The notes: generated from the sequence alone by a model not told the origin. A stretch of DNA of 64,000 nucleotides from Marinifilum sp. D714 (GCF_030851345.1 NZ_JALPNU010000002.1:248001-312000); one strand, 5' to 3'; shown: positions 8,563 to 18,989, numbered from the stretch's first letter. A program made the numbers and translations.

Positions 8563-10476
8563 TTATTTTACTTCTTCAAAGTCAACGTCAGTTACTTCAT
8601 CATCAGATTTAGCTTGACCTCCAGCTTGACCTCCTTGTGCACCAGCATCAGGGCCTGGTTGGCCACCTTGCTGTTGTTGTGCATTGTACATCTCTTGAGA
8701 TGCAGCTTGGAATACATTGTTCAACTCATCGATAGCAGCATTACAAGCGTCAACATCCTGAGCTTTGTGTGCTTCTTTCAATTTGTTCAATGCATCTTCG
8801 ATTGGCTGTTTCTTATCAGCTGGCAATTTATCACCGATTTCTTTCAACTGCTTTTCAGTCTGGAAAATCATACCGTCAGCTTTGTTCAAAGTATCGATTC
8901 TTTCTTTTGCTTTGTTATCAGCTTCTTCGTTCGCCTTAGCTTCTTCTCTCATTCTGTTGATTTCGTCATCAGACAATCCTGAAGATGCCTCGATACGAAT
9001 ATTTTGCTCTTTACCAGTTCCTTTATCTTTAGCAGATACATTCAAGATACCATTAGCATCGATATCGAAAGTTACTTCGATTTGTGGAATACCACGTGGT
9101 GCTGGTGGAATACTATCTAAGTGGAAACGACCGATTGTCTTGTTACCTTGAGCCATTGGTCTCTCACCTTGAAGAATGTGAATCTCTACAGAAGGCTGGT
9201 TGTCAGCTGCAGTTGTAAATGTTTCAGTCTTCTTGGTTGGGATTGTAGTGTTCGCCTCAATCAATTTAGTCATTACACCACCCATAGTTTCAATACCTAA
9301 TGAAAGAGGAGTAACATCCAAAAGAAGAACATCTTTTACTTCACCAGTTAATACACCACCCTGAATTGCAGCTCCTACAGCTACTACTTCATCAGGGTTT
9401 ACTCCTTTTGATGGAGCTTTACCGAAGAATTCCTGTACTTTATTTTGAATGGCAGGGATACGAGTAGAACCACCAACCAAGATAACTTCGTCAATTTCAG
9501 AAGCAGATACACCAGCATCTTTCAACGCAACTCTACATGGCTCGATTACAGCTTGAATTAAGCTATCAGCCAATTGCTCGAATTGTGCACGAGAAAGAGT
9601 TTTAACCAAGTGCTTTGGAATACCATTCACTGGCATAATGTATGGCAAGTTGATTTCAGTGCTAGTTGAGCTAGACAATTCAACTTTAGCTTTCTCAGCA
9701 GCTTCTTTTAAACGCTGAAGAGCCATAGGATCCTGACGCAAGTCAATGCCTTCTTCTTTATTGAATTCATCAGCCAACCAGTCTATAATTACCTGGTCGA
9801 AATCATCACCACCAAGGTGAGTATCACCATTAGTTGATTTCACTTCGAATACACCATCACCTAATTCAAGAACTGAAATATCGAAAGTACCACCACCAAG
9901 GTCGAATACTGCGATTTTCATATCCTGATCTTTCTTATCAAGACCATATGCCAAAGAAGCAGCTGTTGGCTCATTGATGATACGCTTAACAGTTAAACCA
10001 GCAATTTCACCAGCTTCTTTGGTTGCTTGACGCTGTGCATCGTTAAAGTAAGCAGGAACTGTAATTACAGCTTCAGTTACTTCTTGTCCAAGATAATCCT
10101 CAGCAGTTTTCTTCATTTTCTGAAGAGTCATAGCTGAAATTTCTTGTGGAGAATATTTTCTATCATCGATTTCAACACGTGGAGTGTTGTTGTCGCCTTT
10201 TAAAACTTTATATGGAACACGTCCGATTTCCTTACCTACTTTATCGTAAGTTTCACCCATGAATCTCTTAATAGAGAAAATTGTTTTAGATGGGTTTGTG
10301 ATAGCCTGACGTTTTGCAGGATCACCTACTTTTCTTTCACCACCTTCAACAAAAGCTACAATAGATGGAGTTGTTCTTTTTCCTTCACTGTTAGGAATTA
10401 CTACAGGCTCGTTACCTTCCATTACGGATACACAAGAGTTGGTAGTTCCTAAGTCGATTCCAATAATTTTACCCAT
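8563..10476 (-). CDS. dnaK: Molecular chaperone DnaK (Hsp70)
   Basis: The 637-residue protein is a complete Hsp70. The ATPase domain opens with [15 protein letters not shown] and contains [15 protein letters not shown] and [13 protein letters not shown]. The substrate-binding domain and helical lid follow, ending in a Gly/Gln-rich tail and the acidic [13 protein letters not shown] terminus typical of bacterial DnaK. It folds and protects proteins in the cytoplasm with DnaJ and GrpE. Neither partner gene is adjacent, as is common in Bacteroidota. No CIRCE element was seen upstream. Confidence 0.98.
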   Translation of the reverse strand: MGKIIGIDLGTTNSCVSVMEGNEPVVIPNSEGKRTTPSIVAFVEGGERKVGDPAKRQAITNPSKTIFSIKRFMGETYDKVGKEIGRVPYKVLKGDNNTPRVEIDDRKYSPQEISAMTLQKMKKTAEDYLGQEVTEAVITVPAYFNDAQRQATKEAGEIAGLTVKRIINEPTAASLAYGLDKKDQDMKIAVFDLGGGTFDISVLELGDGVFEVKSTNGDTHLGGDDFDQVIIDWLADEFNKEEGIDLRQDPMALQRLKEAAEKAKVELSSSTSTEINLPYIMPVNGIPKHLVKTLSRAQFEQLADSLIQAVIEPCRVALKDAGVSASEIDEVILVGGSTRIPAIQNKVQEFFGKAPSKGVNPDEVVAVGAAIQGGVLTGEVKDVLLLDVTPLSLGIETMGGVMTKLIEANTTIPTKKTETFTTAADNQPSVEIHILQGERPMAQGNKTIGRFHLDSIPPAPRGIPQIEVTFDIDANGILNVSAKDKGTGKEQNIRIEASSGLSDDEINRMREEAKANEEADNKAKERIDTLNKADGMIFQTEKQLKEIGDKLPADKKQPIEDALNKLKEAHKAQDVDACNAAIDELNNVFQAASQEMYNAQQQQGGQPGPDAGAQGGQAGGQAKSDDEVTDVDFEEVK

Positions 10477-10902
10477 TTTAAGTATTTATTTAATGTTCTT
10501 ATTTTTTTCTAATACACTCGCGGATCATTTTTAAATCCGATAGGGAATAATCAAAGCCTGTGCCATTCCAAAAATTATAGTTTCGAATGTAAAACTGGCA
10601 CAGATTGTAAAAATATCAGCAAAAATCATGACAGTTTTACTGACAGAAAGACAGAATCTGTAATGATTAATTATAAATGATGCATTATTCATGGAACATT
10701 CATTCAGCTTTTTATTCATTGTGCGCACTCACTTTATATCTCATTAAAGCAACTCTTCATTAACTTTTTTCTTTTAGCTTGATACTTTATCCTTTTTTAT
10801 ACCTTTGCAGTCTTATACCATTGAAAAAATGTTGATGGTATGAATTAAAACAGAATTGGGATAATTGCACCTTACTTATCTATTGTCCAAAAATTTAAGA
10901 TC
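10477..10902. other. Divergent dnaK / panB intergenic region
   Basis: This 426-bp AT-rich region holds the panB promoter (10800-10807). On the dnaK side, a sequence near 10569 reads TAATTTTTG on the minus strand, close to but not matching the -7 consensus. I see no CIRCE repeat and no RNA gene. The short minus-strand reading frame at 10531-10728 is unlikely to be a gene. Confidence 0.5.
10800..10807 (+). promoter_or_regulatory. Probable panB promoter (-7 box)
   Basis: TACCTTTG matches TAnnTTTG, with TTG at 10779-10781 as the -33 element (18-bp spacer). An imperfect inverted repeat ATACCATTG...GATGGTAT follows in the leader. Confidence 0.55.
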
Positions 10903-11721
10903 ATGTCAATTCATAAAGAATCGGTAAAGAGAGTGACAACACATGTACTCTCAGAAATGAAATTGAAGGGAGAAAAAATCTCCATGCTAACTTCTTACGA
11001 CTACTCTATGGCTACTATAGTTGATAGGGCAGGTATAGACGTAATATTGGTTGGCGATTCGGCATCTAATGTTATGGCAGGACATGAAACCACATTGCCT
11101 ATTACTTTAGATCAGATGATTTATCATGGTGCGTCGGTTGTTCGTGCTGTACAAAGAGCTTTGGTGGTAGTTGATTTGCCTTTTGGTACTTATCAAGGAA
11201 ACTCGAAAGAAGCGTTGAATTCTTCCATTCGTATCATGAAAGAGGCAAGTGCTGATGCTGTGAAATTGGAAGGTGGTAGTGAGGTATTGGAATCAGTTAA
11301 CCGAATTCTATCCGCTGGTATTCCTGTAATGGGGCATTTGGGATTAACGCCACAATCCATTCATAAGTTTGGTACCTATGCGGTTCGTGCCAAAGAGGAG
11401 GAAGAAGCGAAAAAACTGCTTGAAGATGCCAAACTATTGGAGGAAGCAGGATGCTTTGCAATTGTTTTGGAGAAAGTGCCTGCAACATTGGCAAAAAAAG
11501 TTGCCGAAAGTGTATCTATTCCTATTATTGGAATTGGTGCTGGTAATGGAGTTGACGGGCAGGTATTGGTTATTCATGATATGTTGGGAATTACTCAAGA
11601 GTTTTCTCCACGTTTCTTAAGAAGGTATCATAACTTGTTTGCTGAAATTAAGGGGGCAGTTGAAACCTATATTGGAGATGTGAAATCGATAGATTTCCCT
11701 AATGAAAGAGAGCAATATTAG
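10903..11721 (+). CDS. panB: 3-methyl-2-oxobutanoate hydroxymethyltransferase
   Basis: PanB makes ketopantoate from 2-oxoisovalerate and methylene-tetrahydrofolate, the first committed step of pantothenate/CoA synthesis. The 272-residue protein shows family marks [54 protein letters not shown] and [18 protein letters not shown]. The length is normal for this TIM-barrel enzyme. The gene stands alone here without panC or panD, and a Bacteroidota-type promoter lies about 95 bp upstream. Confidence 0.96.
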   Translation: MSIHKESVKRVTTHVLSEMKLKGEKISMLTSYDYSMATIVDRAGIDVILVGDSASNVMAGHETTLPITLDQMIYHGASVVRAVQRALVVVDLPFGTYQGNSKEALNSSIRIMKEASADAVKLEGGSEVLESVNRILSAGIPVMGHLGLTPQSIHKFGTYAVRAKEEEEAKKLLEDAKLLEEAGCFAIVLEKVPATLAKKVAESVSIPIIGIGAGNGVDGQVLVIHDMLGITQEFSPRFLRRYHNLFAEIKGAVETYIGDVKSIDFPNEREQY

Positions 11722-11723
11722 TG

Positions 11724-11741
11724 TCCCGATAGCTATCGGGA
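11724..11741. repeat. Perfect 18-bp palindrome TCCCGATAGCTATCGGGA
   Basis: The palindrome begins 3 bp after the panB stop. There is no T-run, so it is a poor intrinsic terminator by itself. I believe similar CCGATAGCTATCGG elements recur in other Bacteroidota genomes, but that is recollection, not tested here. Confidence 0.7.
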
Positions 11742-11871
11742 GAGTGAATGTGTTAATTAGTGAATGTGTACTTTGAATTAAATTTTAGCTTATTTAAAAT
11801 AAGCTGGATTGGAATAATTAAAGGTCTGTTTCATTAATAATTCATCATTTATAATTTATAATTGAATTAAG

Positions 11872-12573
11872 GTGGCAAGAGAAAGACTAGAAGTATTATA
11901 TGAGGACAATCACATTATTGCGATTAACAAGCGATGTGGTGATATTGTGCAAGGAGATCAGACTGGTGATGAACCTTTGAGCGAGAAGGTAAAAAAATAC
12001 ATCAAAAAAAAATATAACAAACCAGGAGATGTTTACCTTGGTGTACCTCATAGAATTGACAGACCGGTTAGTGGGGTTGTTATTTTTGCTAAAACCAGCA
12101 AAGCCTTAACACGTTTGAATAAAATGTTTCAGCAAAAGGCTGATCAAATCGATAAGATTTACTGGGCAGTAGTTCAAAATTGTCCGAGAGTGGAAGAGGA
12201 AACATTAAAGCATTACTTACTAAGAAATCAGGAAAAAAATCGTACCAACGTATTCGATAAAGAAAAGAAAGGTGCGAAAGAGGCAATTCTTGAATACAAA
12301 TTGTTAACTCGCTCTCAGAAGTATTTCTTGTTGGAGGTAAAACTTCATACAGGTCGTCATCATCAAATTAGAGCTCAGCTTTCAAAAGTTGGCATGCCAA
12401 TTCGTGGTGATTTAAAATATGGTGCCCCTCGTTCTAAAAATGGAGGAGGAATTGGACTTCATGCCAGGGAAATTGGTTTTATGCATCCAGTAAAGCAAGA
12501 GCCAATTAGAATAAAAGCTCCAGTTCCACAGGATGACAATTTGTGGAAGGAATTACAAAAATTAGCAGAATAA
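11872..12573 (+). CDS. RluA-family pseudouridine synthase
   Basis: The protein converts uridines to pseudouridine in rRNA or tRNA. The catalytic motif is GVPHRIDRPVSGVVIF with Asp63, followed by KIYWAVV and the family's LHTGRHHQIRAQLS segment. It is 233 residues with a GTG start (GTG GCA AGA GAA). It lacks an N-terminal S4 domain, so it resembles the shorter RluA/TruC-like members; the target base cannot be told from sequence. A strong terminator follows. Confidence 0.9.
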   Translation: MARERLEVLYEDNHIIAINKRCGDIVQGDQTGDEPLSEKVKKYIKKKYNKPGDVYLGVPHRIDRPVSGVVIFAKTSKALTRLNKMFQQKADQIDKIYWAVVQNCPRVEEETLKHYLLRNQEKNRTNVFDKEKKGAKEAILEYKLLTRSQKYFLLEVKLHTGRHHQIRAQLSKVGMPIRGDLKYGAPRSKNGGGIGLHAREIGFMHPVKQEPIRIKAPVPQDDNLWKELQKLAE

Positions 12574-12580
12574 ATAATAA

Positions 12581-12613
12581 AAAAAACGGAAGCCAATGGC
12601 TTCCGTTTTTTTT
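12581..12613. terminator. Bidirectional terminator between rluA-like gene and cdd
   Basis: The hairpin ACGGAAGCC-AA-TGGCTTCCGT is flanked by AAAAAA and TTTTTTTT, so it works for both convergent genes. Confidence 0.92.
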
Positions 12614-13097
12614 ATTCAGTCAACATATCCTTATCAAAGAAAAGCGGCAACAATTGCTTAATGCTTTCCACAATTCTAATTTTGTTTTCGCCACAAAGAA
12701 TTACTCTAATTGGCTGATTGTATCTGTCTTCGGTTTCTAATAAAACTTGACGACACGAGCCACATGGAGGAACCGGAGTTTCCAGAAAACTGCCATTTGT
12801 TCTTGAGGTAATGGCAATTGCTTTAACAGGCACATCGGGATATTTGGCATTGGCATAAAAAACCGCTACACGTTCTGCACATAAGCCCGATGGATAAGCA
12901 GAGTTTTCCTGATTGTTACCTTGAACCATTTCACCATTATCCAACAATAAAGCTGCACCAACATTAAATTTTGAATAAGGAGCATAAGAGCGATGTGCCG
13001 CATCTTTGGCTTGTTTTACCAATGCTTGATCTTCTTTTGAAAGTTCGTCTATCGAATCGTATTCGTAAACTGTTGTTATAATTTGTGTTTTCTTCAT
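12612..13097 (-). CDS. cdd: Cytidine deaminase
   Basis: The enzyme deaminates cytidine and deoxycytidine to uridine forms in pyrimidine salvage. The zinc site is complete: C73-A-E75 in GLCAERVAVF and P-C112-GSC115-RQ. The YAPYSKFNVGAALL segment is the family's nucleoside-binding start. At 161 residues it matches the small tetrameric class with about 25 extra N-terminal residues. The gene is monocistronic. Confidence 0.95.
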   Translation of the reverse strand: MKKTQIITTVYEYDSIDELSKEDQALVKQAKDAAHRSYAPYSKFNVGAALLLDNGEMVQGNNQENSAYPSGLCAERVAVFYANAKYPDVPVKAIAITSRTNGSFLETPVPPCGSCRQVLLETEDRYNQPIRVILCGENKIRIVESIKQLLPLFFDKDMLTE

Positions 13098-13355
13098 TTT
13101 ATAGCCATTAGTAAGCAGTATTAAGTAATTGGTTATATACTAACTACTCGTACTCATAAATATACAATAGTTTCGATAATATTTACTAAAACATCATCGT
13201 TAGCTTATCAACGGAATATCTTGTGAATAAAAATTGATACAGAAATATCAATGGATAACAGGATTGTTATATTTTTATGGTTGTTTTTGAAATCGGAACG
13301 AAGATATACATAAATTTTGATTTCTCATTTATTATCGCTTTCACTTTAAATTTTT

Positions 13356-14291
13356 ATGAAGAAAATTATCCTATACACACTGCTTGTACTTGCCACATGT
13401 TCAAGCGTATTCGCAAAAAATTATACCAGAAAAGAATACATTCAAAAATATAAGGATTTGGCCATTCGAGAGATGGAACGCACAGGTATTCCTGCCAGTA
13501 TCACAATGGCTCAGGGAATATTAGAGTCGCAAAATGGAAATTCTGATTTGGCTCGCAAGGCCAATAATCACTTCGGTATTAAGTGTCACGATTGGGTTGG
13601 CCCGAGTATGAAATTCGATGATGACAAAAAAAATGAATGCTTTAGAAAATATACCAACCCATACGATTCTTATAAAGATCATTCAAAGTTTTTGACAACT
13701 CGTTCTCGCTATGCCTTTTTGTTTAAATACCGATCAAATGATTACAAACGTTGGGCTCATGGATTAAAAAAAGCAGGTTATGCTACCGATCCCAAGTATG
13801 CACACAAACTGATAAATATTATCGAAGCTGAATACCTGTATAAATTGGATAGAAAAGGCGCCGGTAAAGATTTTATTGTAACCAAACCTGATGATACAGA
13901 ATTGGCGGATATTGATGGTGATATAAGCATTGATCCGTTTGGAGCCCGATTGGAAATTGCCAATGGTATTCATTATATCGTAACTAAAAAAGGTGATACT
14001 TTCTACAGCATTGAAAAGAACCTGGGGGTAGAGCGCAAAAAGTTACTTCGCTATAACGACCTTCCTAGAAATTACATCTTACAGGTTGATCAAAGGTTAT
14101 ATTTGCATAATAAGCGAAATAAAGCTGCCCGAGGCTATAATTTCCACCGTGTAAAAGAAGGTGAATCATTGTATGATATTTCGCAGCAGTACGGAGTGAA
14201 ATTGAAAAGACTTTGCAAGTACAATGGAGTGAAGAAAAACTACAAAGTACAGACAGGTGAGCGTATTTGGTTGCGTAAAAAGAAAAGATAG
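13356..14291 (+). CDS. Glucosaminidase with two LysM domains
   Basis: This secreted cell-wall hydrolase is expected to cleave N-acetylglucosaminyl bonds in peptidoglycan. A signal peptide (MKKIILYTLLVLATCSSVFA) is followed by the glucosaminidase domain (PF01832-like): GIPASITMAQGILESQNGNS with the presumed catalytic Glu57, then NNHFGIKC and YKDHSKFL. Two LysM peptidoglycan-binding modules follow, near residues 206-250 (HYIVTKKGDTFYSIEKNLGV) and 264-308 (FHRVKEGESLYDISQQYGV). The 311-residue product is monocistronic with a strong terminator. Confidence 0.92.
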   Translation: MKKIILYTLLVLATCSSVFAKNYTRKEYIQKYKDLAIREMERTGIPASITMAQGILESQNGNSDLARKANNHFGIKCHDWVGPSMKFDDDKKNECFRKYTNPYDSYKDHSKFLTTRSRYAFLFKYRSNDYKRWAHGLKKAGYATDPKYAHKLINIIEAEYLYKLDRKGAGKDFIVTKPDDTELADIDGDISIDPFGARLEIANGIHYIVTKKGDTFYSIEKNLGVERKKLLRYNDLPRNYILQVDQRLYLHNKRNKAARGYNFHRVKEGESLYDISQQYGVKLKRLCKYNGVKKNYKVQTGERIWLRKKKR

Positions 14292-14315
14292 TCAATAACA
14301 AAAAGTAATAGGTGT

Positions 14316-14346
14316 AAAATCCGGTTCCTAAGAACCGGATTTTTTG
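14316..14346. terminator. Bidirectional terminator after the glucosaminidase gene
   Basis: A 12-bp perfect stem AAAATCCGGTTC / GAACCGGATTTT with loop CTAA ends in a T-run. It also faces the minus-strand DoxX-like gene. Confidence 0.92.
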
Positions 14347-14351
14347 TACAG

Positions 14352-14807
14352 TTATTTTTTCGAATAGATCAAACTTCCACCAATAGTGAGTGCAGCCGAT
14401 ATAATCATGATGTTTTTGATTACATATTGGCCTTCGAGAGTTGGAAGTAAAATGTTTCCTCCTTGAAATGTAACTTCTGGAAGCATAAACAGAGGCATAA
14501 ATGTTCCTGTCATTTGAAGGAATAATAAGCCAATAGCTATGCGTGTACTTTTTTTGAACAAGAAGAATACTCCAATCAATACTTCCCACCATCCAATAAT
14601 ATCGACCCAGGTTTCAGCATCAAATAATGGCATCCAGCTAACGGTTGATTTTACCAAAGGTATGGCAGCTGATAGGCCAATTGGCTTTAGTATACCAAAC
14701 CAAATAAAAATCACAGCAAATGATATTCGAATGGCAGGTATCGATAATCTTTGCATGTACTTGGCAATTTTACGATCCAGTTCTTTAAATTCTATATTCA
14801 TAATCAT
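14352..14807 (-). CDS. DoxX/DUF417-like small membrane protein
   Basis: The 151-residue protein has four predicted membrane helices: ISFAVIFIWFGILKPIGLSAA, a helix after WVDIIGWWEVLIGVFFLF, IAIGLLFLQMTGTFMPLFML, and KNIMIISAALTIGGSLIY. The FIWFGILK and GWWEVLIGVFFL motifs are those of DoxX-like/DUF417 (YkgB) proteins. Their role is poorly known; redox or stress functions have been proposed. An in-frame ATG one codon pair on (MNIEFKELDR) is also possible. Confidence 0.75.
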   Translation of the reverse strand: MIMNIEFKELDRKIAKYMQRLSIPAIRISFAVIFIWFGILKPIGLSAAIPLVKSTVSWMPLFDAETWVDIIGWWEVLIGVFFLFKKSTRIAIGLLFLQMTGTFMPLFMLPEVTFQGGNILLPTLEGQYVIKNIMIISAALTIGGSLIYSKK

Positions 14808-15094
14808 CTTAGTTTTTAAGTTACGCGATGGTCTGATATTATCCTCTTCGGAAATAAAAGACTTGTTTGTCTTAAATATATGCTTTTTTCTATTTCTAAT
14901 TTATGTTGGAGAGCAGATGAGGTGGAAGAGGAGCCTTATCTCAAACTAAAGAGGTGATTGGTGAATTAAATTAATGAGTTCAGGTTAGGAAATGATCTGA
15001 GAATCATATAAATTCAACAGTCATAATAAAACACACAAGTTGTAGTGACTATCTTCAACCAAATAGCACTTCAACTCATCCTAAAACCAATCAT

Positions 15095-18000
15095 ATGAAT
15101 ACTTTTACAAGCAGTCTGAAACGAATGTTTGTAGTTTTGGCATTAATAGGCCTTATTCTACCTGCACATTCTGTTTTGGCAAAGAAAAAAACAAAAGAAC
15201 CAACAAAAGATTCCTTAATCAATTCAAGTTTAGTTAGCGGATTAAAATTTAGAGGAATAGGTCCTGCTACCACTTCAGGGCGAATTTCTGATTTTGCAGT
15301 CAATCCGAATAATCATAGTGAGTACTATGTGGCGGTTTCGAGTGGTAATATTTTTAAAACCATTAACAATGGGACTACCTGGAAACCAGTTTTCGATAAG
15401 TATGGATCATACTCCATTGGAGTAGTAACAATGGATCTGAATAACAGCAATGTGGTTTGGGCTGGTACAGGAGAGAACAATCATCAGCGAGCTTTGGGCT
15501 ATGGTGATGGCGTATACAAAACCATGGATGGCGGCAAGAGCTGGAAAAATATGGGTTTGAAAGATTCACGTCATATTGGTGGCATCGTAATCGATCCACG
15601 TAATTCTGATATTGTATTTGTCGCTGCCGAAGGTTCGGTTTGGGGACCTGGAGGTGATCGTGGTTTGTATAAGACCATCAATGGTGGTAAGAACTGGAAA
15701 AAAGTTCTTAATATCAGTGAGAACACTGGGGTAAACAATGTAATCATCGATCCGGTTGAACCTGATGTGATGTACGCAACATCAGAACAGAGACGTCGTC
15801 ATGTTCATGCAAAAATTAATGGTGGACCAGAATCAGCCATATACAAATCAACAGATGGAGGAGAAAATTGGCGCAAACTAAAGTCGGGCTTACCTTCGGG
15901 ACATGTTGGAGGAATGGGAATTGCCGTGTCTCCGGTAAATCACAACTATGTTTATGCTATTATTGAGGCTGCTACAGGAAGTGGTTTCTATCGCTCTACA
16001 GATAGAGGTGAATCATGGTCTAAAATGAGTGATCATGCAAGTAGTGGTCAATATTACAATGAAATTTACTGCGATCCAGTTGATGTTGACAAAGTATATT
16101 CCGTTGAAACCTTTAGTCATTTTACTGAAGATGGAGGTAAGACCTGGAAACGACTAGGTTTGAAAAATCGCCATGTTGACGATCATGCGCTTTGGATTGA
16201 TCCTTGCGATACCAAACATTTCATGATTGGTGGAGATGGAGGTATCTACGAAAGTTTTGATGCGGGTGCAACTTACGTATTCAAATCGAATTTATCGGTA
16301 ACTCAGTTTTACAGAGTTCAAGTAGATAACGCGCTTCCTTTTTACAATGTATATGGTGGAACTCAAGACAATAATACACTTGGAGGGCCATCTCAAAATA
16401 TTAGCCGAAGAGGTGTAACAAATGACGAGTGGGAACCAATTCTTGGAGGAGATGGTTTTTGGGCTCAAATCGATCCAAAAGATTCGAATATTGTTTATTG
16501 TGAATATCAGTATGGAAATTCATATCGATACGATAAACAGAGTGGAGAAAAAATCAATATTAAACCTCGTGAAAGAAAAGGAGAGAAGGCATACAAATGG
16601 AATTGGAATGCTCCTATGATACTATCGACACACAAACATACTCGATTGTATGTTGCTGCCAATAAAGTATTCCGCAGCGATGATCGTGGAAATTCGTGGG
16701 AAGTGATCAGTGATGATTTAACAACAGGAAAAGATCGAGATTCGTTTAAGGTAATGGGAAAATATTGGAGTGCCGATGCTGTGAAGAAACATGTTTCTAC
16801 CTCGCAGTTTGGAACCATTGTTTCTTTGGCAGAATCTCCAATAAATGAAAATTTATTGTATGTAGGAACCGATGACGGATTAATTCAGGTAAGTGAGCAA
16901 GGTGGAAATACATGGATGAAACATGCAACATTCCCGGGAATTCCTCAATACACTTACGTGAGTGATATAATGCCTTCGAAACATGATGAGAATGTTGTTT
17001 ATGCATCTTTTGATAACAGAAAGAGAGATGATTTTAAGCCATACATTTTAAAGAGTACTGATAAGGGGAAAACCTGGACCAATATTGCTGGTAATTTGCC
17101 AAAAAATGGAACGGTACATACCATCGAGCAAGATTTTGAAGATCCGAATTTACTGTTTGTGGGAACTGAGTTTGGAATCTTTTTTACCAAAAACAATGGA
17201 AAGAATTGGATACAGCTAAAAGCTGGAATTCCAACCATTGCGGTGCGCGATTTAACCATTCAGGAACGCGAGTGCGATTTGGTGGCGGCAAGCTTTGGTC
17301 GTGGCTTTTTTATTTTAGATGATTATTCTCCTTTGAGATCAGTAGATGTAGAGTTGATTGAAAAAGAAGCTGAATTATTCCCTATAAAAGATGCGTTAAT
17401 GTACATTCAGAAAGGTGGAAAAGGAAGCATGGGACATACTTATTTTACTGCTCCTAATCCTGCCTTTGGAGCTACATTTACCTACTACTTAAAGGAAGTA
17501 CCAAAAACAGCAAAGCAAGCTCGTCAGAAGAAAGAGAAAGAATTGCTTAAGAATGGGGAGTACATTCCGCAACCAAGTTGGAAAGAGTTGGAAGATGAGA
17601 AGAAAGAAGTAGCTCCATATTTGATGTTTACAATAAAAGATGCAGATGGAGAAGAGATTCGTAAGATTACAACAAATGCTAAAAAAGGAATTAATCGTGT
17701 GAATTGGGACTTAAAATTCCCTTCAGTTTCACCAGTGAAAAACAAGGAGTTTAAGCCTACAAAAAAAGCCAGATCGGGCATGTTTGTGATGCCAGGCAAC
17801 TATCAGCTTGAAATGGGAATGGTAACCAATGGGAAATATGAAATGTTGGCAGAAGGCATAAAATTTAAAGCAGTTACTTTAAACAATAGAACATTGCCTG
17901 CCGAAAACCGAAAAGAATTGGTGCAATTTCAGCAAAAAGTGGCACGTATGTTAAAGGCAATTCAGGGAAGTATGCAAATGGTAGAATCTTATAAAGCCAA

Positions 18001-18385
18001 AATAGCTGCCATAAAAACTGCACTGGTACAAACTCCGGGAATTGATGCGAATGTATCTGAGAAAGTTGAGGAATTATCAATCGAGTTAAATGAGATTGAA
18101 TTCTTGTTTGAAGGTGTTCCGGCAAGAGCAAGTTGGGAGGAAATCCCTCCGGCACAGATTCCAATTTCGAATAGAATAAACAACATTGTTGGTACACACT
18201 GGGCAAGTACTTCGGGAGTTACAAAAACTCAGAAAGATCAGTTTGAGATATTGAAAGAAGAGTTCCCAACTGCATTGAAGAGATTGCAGAATTTGGCTGG
18301 TGATATGAAGTGGGTAGAAGTAGAATTAGAAAAGCAAGATGCTCCTTGGACACCAGGTCGAATTCCTACTTATACAGTAGAGTAA
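15095..18385 (+). CDS. Large secreted BNR/sortilin-type beta-propeller protein
   Basis: The 1096-residue product begins with a signal peptide (near residues 12-28, VVLALIGLILPAHSVLAK). It carries many Asp-box/BNR repeats of form S.D.G..W (INNGTTWKP, MDGGKSWKN, INGGKNWKK, STDGGENWRK, STDRGESWSK, EDGGKTWKR, SDDRGNSWEV, STDKGKTWTN). These build one or two VPS10/sortilin-like propellers over residues 45-740. The C-terminal ~300 residues include a beta domain and helices. Such proteins are common in Bacteroidota and are usually annotated as glycosyl hydrolases, but I see no catalytic motif. The fold could serve binding rather than hydrolysis. Confidence 0.88.
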   Translation: MNTFTSSLKRMFVVLALIGLILPAHSVLAKKKTKEPTKDSLINSSLVSGLKFRGIGPATTSGRISDFAVNPNNHSEYYVAVSSGNIFKTINNGTTWKPVFDKYGSYSIGVVTMDLNNSNVVWAGTGENNHQRALGYGDGVYKTMDGGKSWKNMGLKDSRHIGGIVIDPRNSDIVFVAAEGSVWGPGGDRGLYKTINGGKNWKKVLNISENTGVNNVIIDPVEPDVMYATSEQRRRHVHAKINGGPESAIYKSTDGGENWRKLKSGLPSGHVGGMGIAVSPVNHNYVYAIIEAATGSGFYRSTDRGESWSKMSDHASSGQYYNEIYCDPVDVDKVYSVETFSHFTEDGGKTWKRLGLKNRHVDDHALWIDPCDTKHFMIGGDGGIYESFDAGATYVFKSNLSVTQFYRVQVDNALPFYNVYGGTQDNNTLGGPSQNISRRGVTNDEWEPILGGDGFWAQIDPKDSNIVYCEYQYGNSYRYDKQSGEKINIKPRERKGEKAYKWNWNAPMILSTHKHTRLYVAANKVFRSDDRGNSWEVISDDLTTGKDRDSFKVMGKYWSADAVKKHVSTSQFGTIVSLAESPINENLLYVGTDDGLIQVSEQGGNTWMKHATFPGIPQYTYVSDIMPSKHDENVVYASFDNRKRDDFKPYILKSTDKGKTWTNIAGNLPKNGTVHTIEQDFEDPNLLFVGTEFGIFFTKNNGKNWIQLKAGIPTIAVRDLTIQERECDLVAASFGRGFFILDDYSPLRSVDVELIEKEAELFPIKDALMYIQKGGKGSMGHTYFTAPNPAFGATFTYYLKEVPKTAKQARQKKEKELLKNGEYIPQPSWKELEDEKKEVAPYLMFTIKDADGEEIRKITTNAKKGINRVNWDLKFPSVSPVKNKEFKPTKKARSGMFVMPGNYQLEMGMVTNGKYEMLAEGIKFKAVTLNNRTLPAENRKELVQFQQKVARMLKAIQGSMQMVESYKAKIAAIKTALVQTPGIDANVSEKVEELSIELNEIEFLFEGVPARASWEEIPPAQIPISNRINNIVGTHWASTSGVTKTQKDQFEILKEEFPTALKRLQNLAGDMKWVEVELEKQDAPWTPGRIPTYTVE

Positions 18386-18431
18386 AAATTGAAAAAAGAT
18401 TATAACAATTGAAAAACAGTTGTTTTAGATT

Positions 18432-18456
18432 AGATACAAGGCATTGCCTTGTATCT
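18432..18456 (+). terminator. Terminator after the BNR protein
   Basis: The palindrome AGATACAAGGCA-T-TGCCTTGTATCT is followed by TTTTT. Its core ACAAGGCA...GCCTTGT recurs at 18990-19010. Confidence 0.88.
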
Positions 18457-18580
18457 TTTTTATAGCATATTTTTTTGTGTAAAATCAAATTAAAAGGTGT
18501 GATTTTTGGCATTGTTTTGGTGGTAACATCAACTCTAAGAAATCAATAGTAAACTAATCTATAATCAATACAATTGAATC

Positions 18581-18928
18581 ATGAAAAAAATAATCTTCTA
18601 TTGTTTGGGAGTGGTATTGATGGCATCATGCCAGATGACACAAACCATTGTTACTCCACCTGCCAATGTAAATGTCCCGAAAAATGCATTTTTTATTTCT
18701 CAATCGGGAACCGAAAATACAATAATGCAGACCATTATCGATTTGGAAAATAACGAAATGGTAGTACTTACCTACAATTATGCAAATATTGCAAATGTAA
18801 CACGAACTGGAATATATTTAAATCCTGATGATTATCGAAATATGAAAATTGTGGGAACCGACGCACCATATTCCAAGGGGGAAGAGGAAAAGAAACCTCC
18901 TCACCCAAATGATTTTAAAGAGAAATAG
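18581..18928 (+). CDS. Small lipoprotein of unknown function
   Basis: The 115-residue protein has a clear lipoprotein signal (KKIIFYCLGVVLMASC, Cys17). The mature part has a short beta-rich region (NAFFISQSGTENTIMQTI, EMVVLTYNYANIANVTRTG) and a charged Pro/Lys/Glu tail (EEEKKPPHPNDFKEK). I recognise no family. It is flanked by two near-identical hairpins (18432-18456 and 18990-19010) and ends at its own strong terminator. Confidence 0.75.
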   Translation: MKKIIFYCLGVVLMASCQMTQTIVTPPANVNVPKNAFFISQSGTENTIMQTIIDLENNEMVVLTYNYANIANVTRTGIYLNPDDYRNMKIVGTDAPYSKGEEEKKPPHPNDFKEK

Positions 18929-18943
18929 AAGTTAAAGCAATAG

Positions 18944-18978
18944 AAAAAGGGATAATTCATGATGAATTATCCCTTTTT
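18944..18978 (+). terminator. Terminator of the small lipoprotein gene
   Basis: A 17-bp perfect stem (AAAAAGGGATAATTCAT and its mirror) around a single G ends in a T-run. Confidence 0.92.
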
Positions 18979-18989
18979 ATTTTGGTTAA

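Noticed and set aside
8614-9151. Long plus-strand frames opposite dnaK
   Set aside because: They are antisense shadows of the conserved dnaK coding sequence.
10531-10728. 65-codon minus-strand frame upstream of dnaK
   Set aside because: Low-quality composition, placed in a promoter region, no family resemblance.
10477-10902. Riboswitch or CIRCE element near dnaK/panB
   Set aside because: No TTAGCACTC-type repeat and no conserved riboswitch core could be found by eye.
14065-14592. 175-codon minus-strand frame
   Set aside because: It overlaps the glucosaminidase end, a strong terminator and the DoxX-like gene in another frame; the DoxX-like frame has clear membrane helices.
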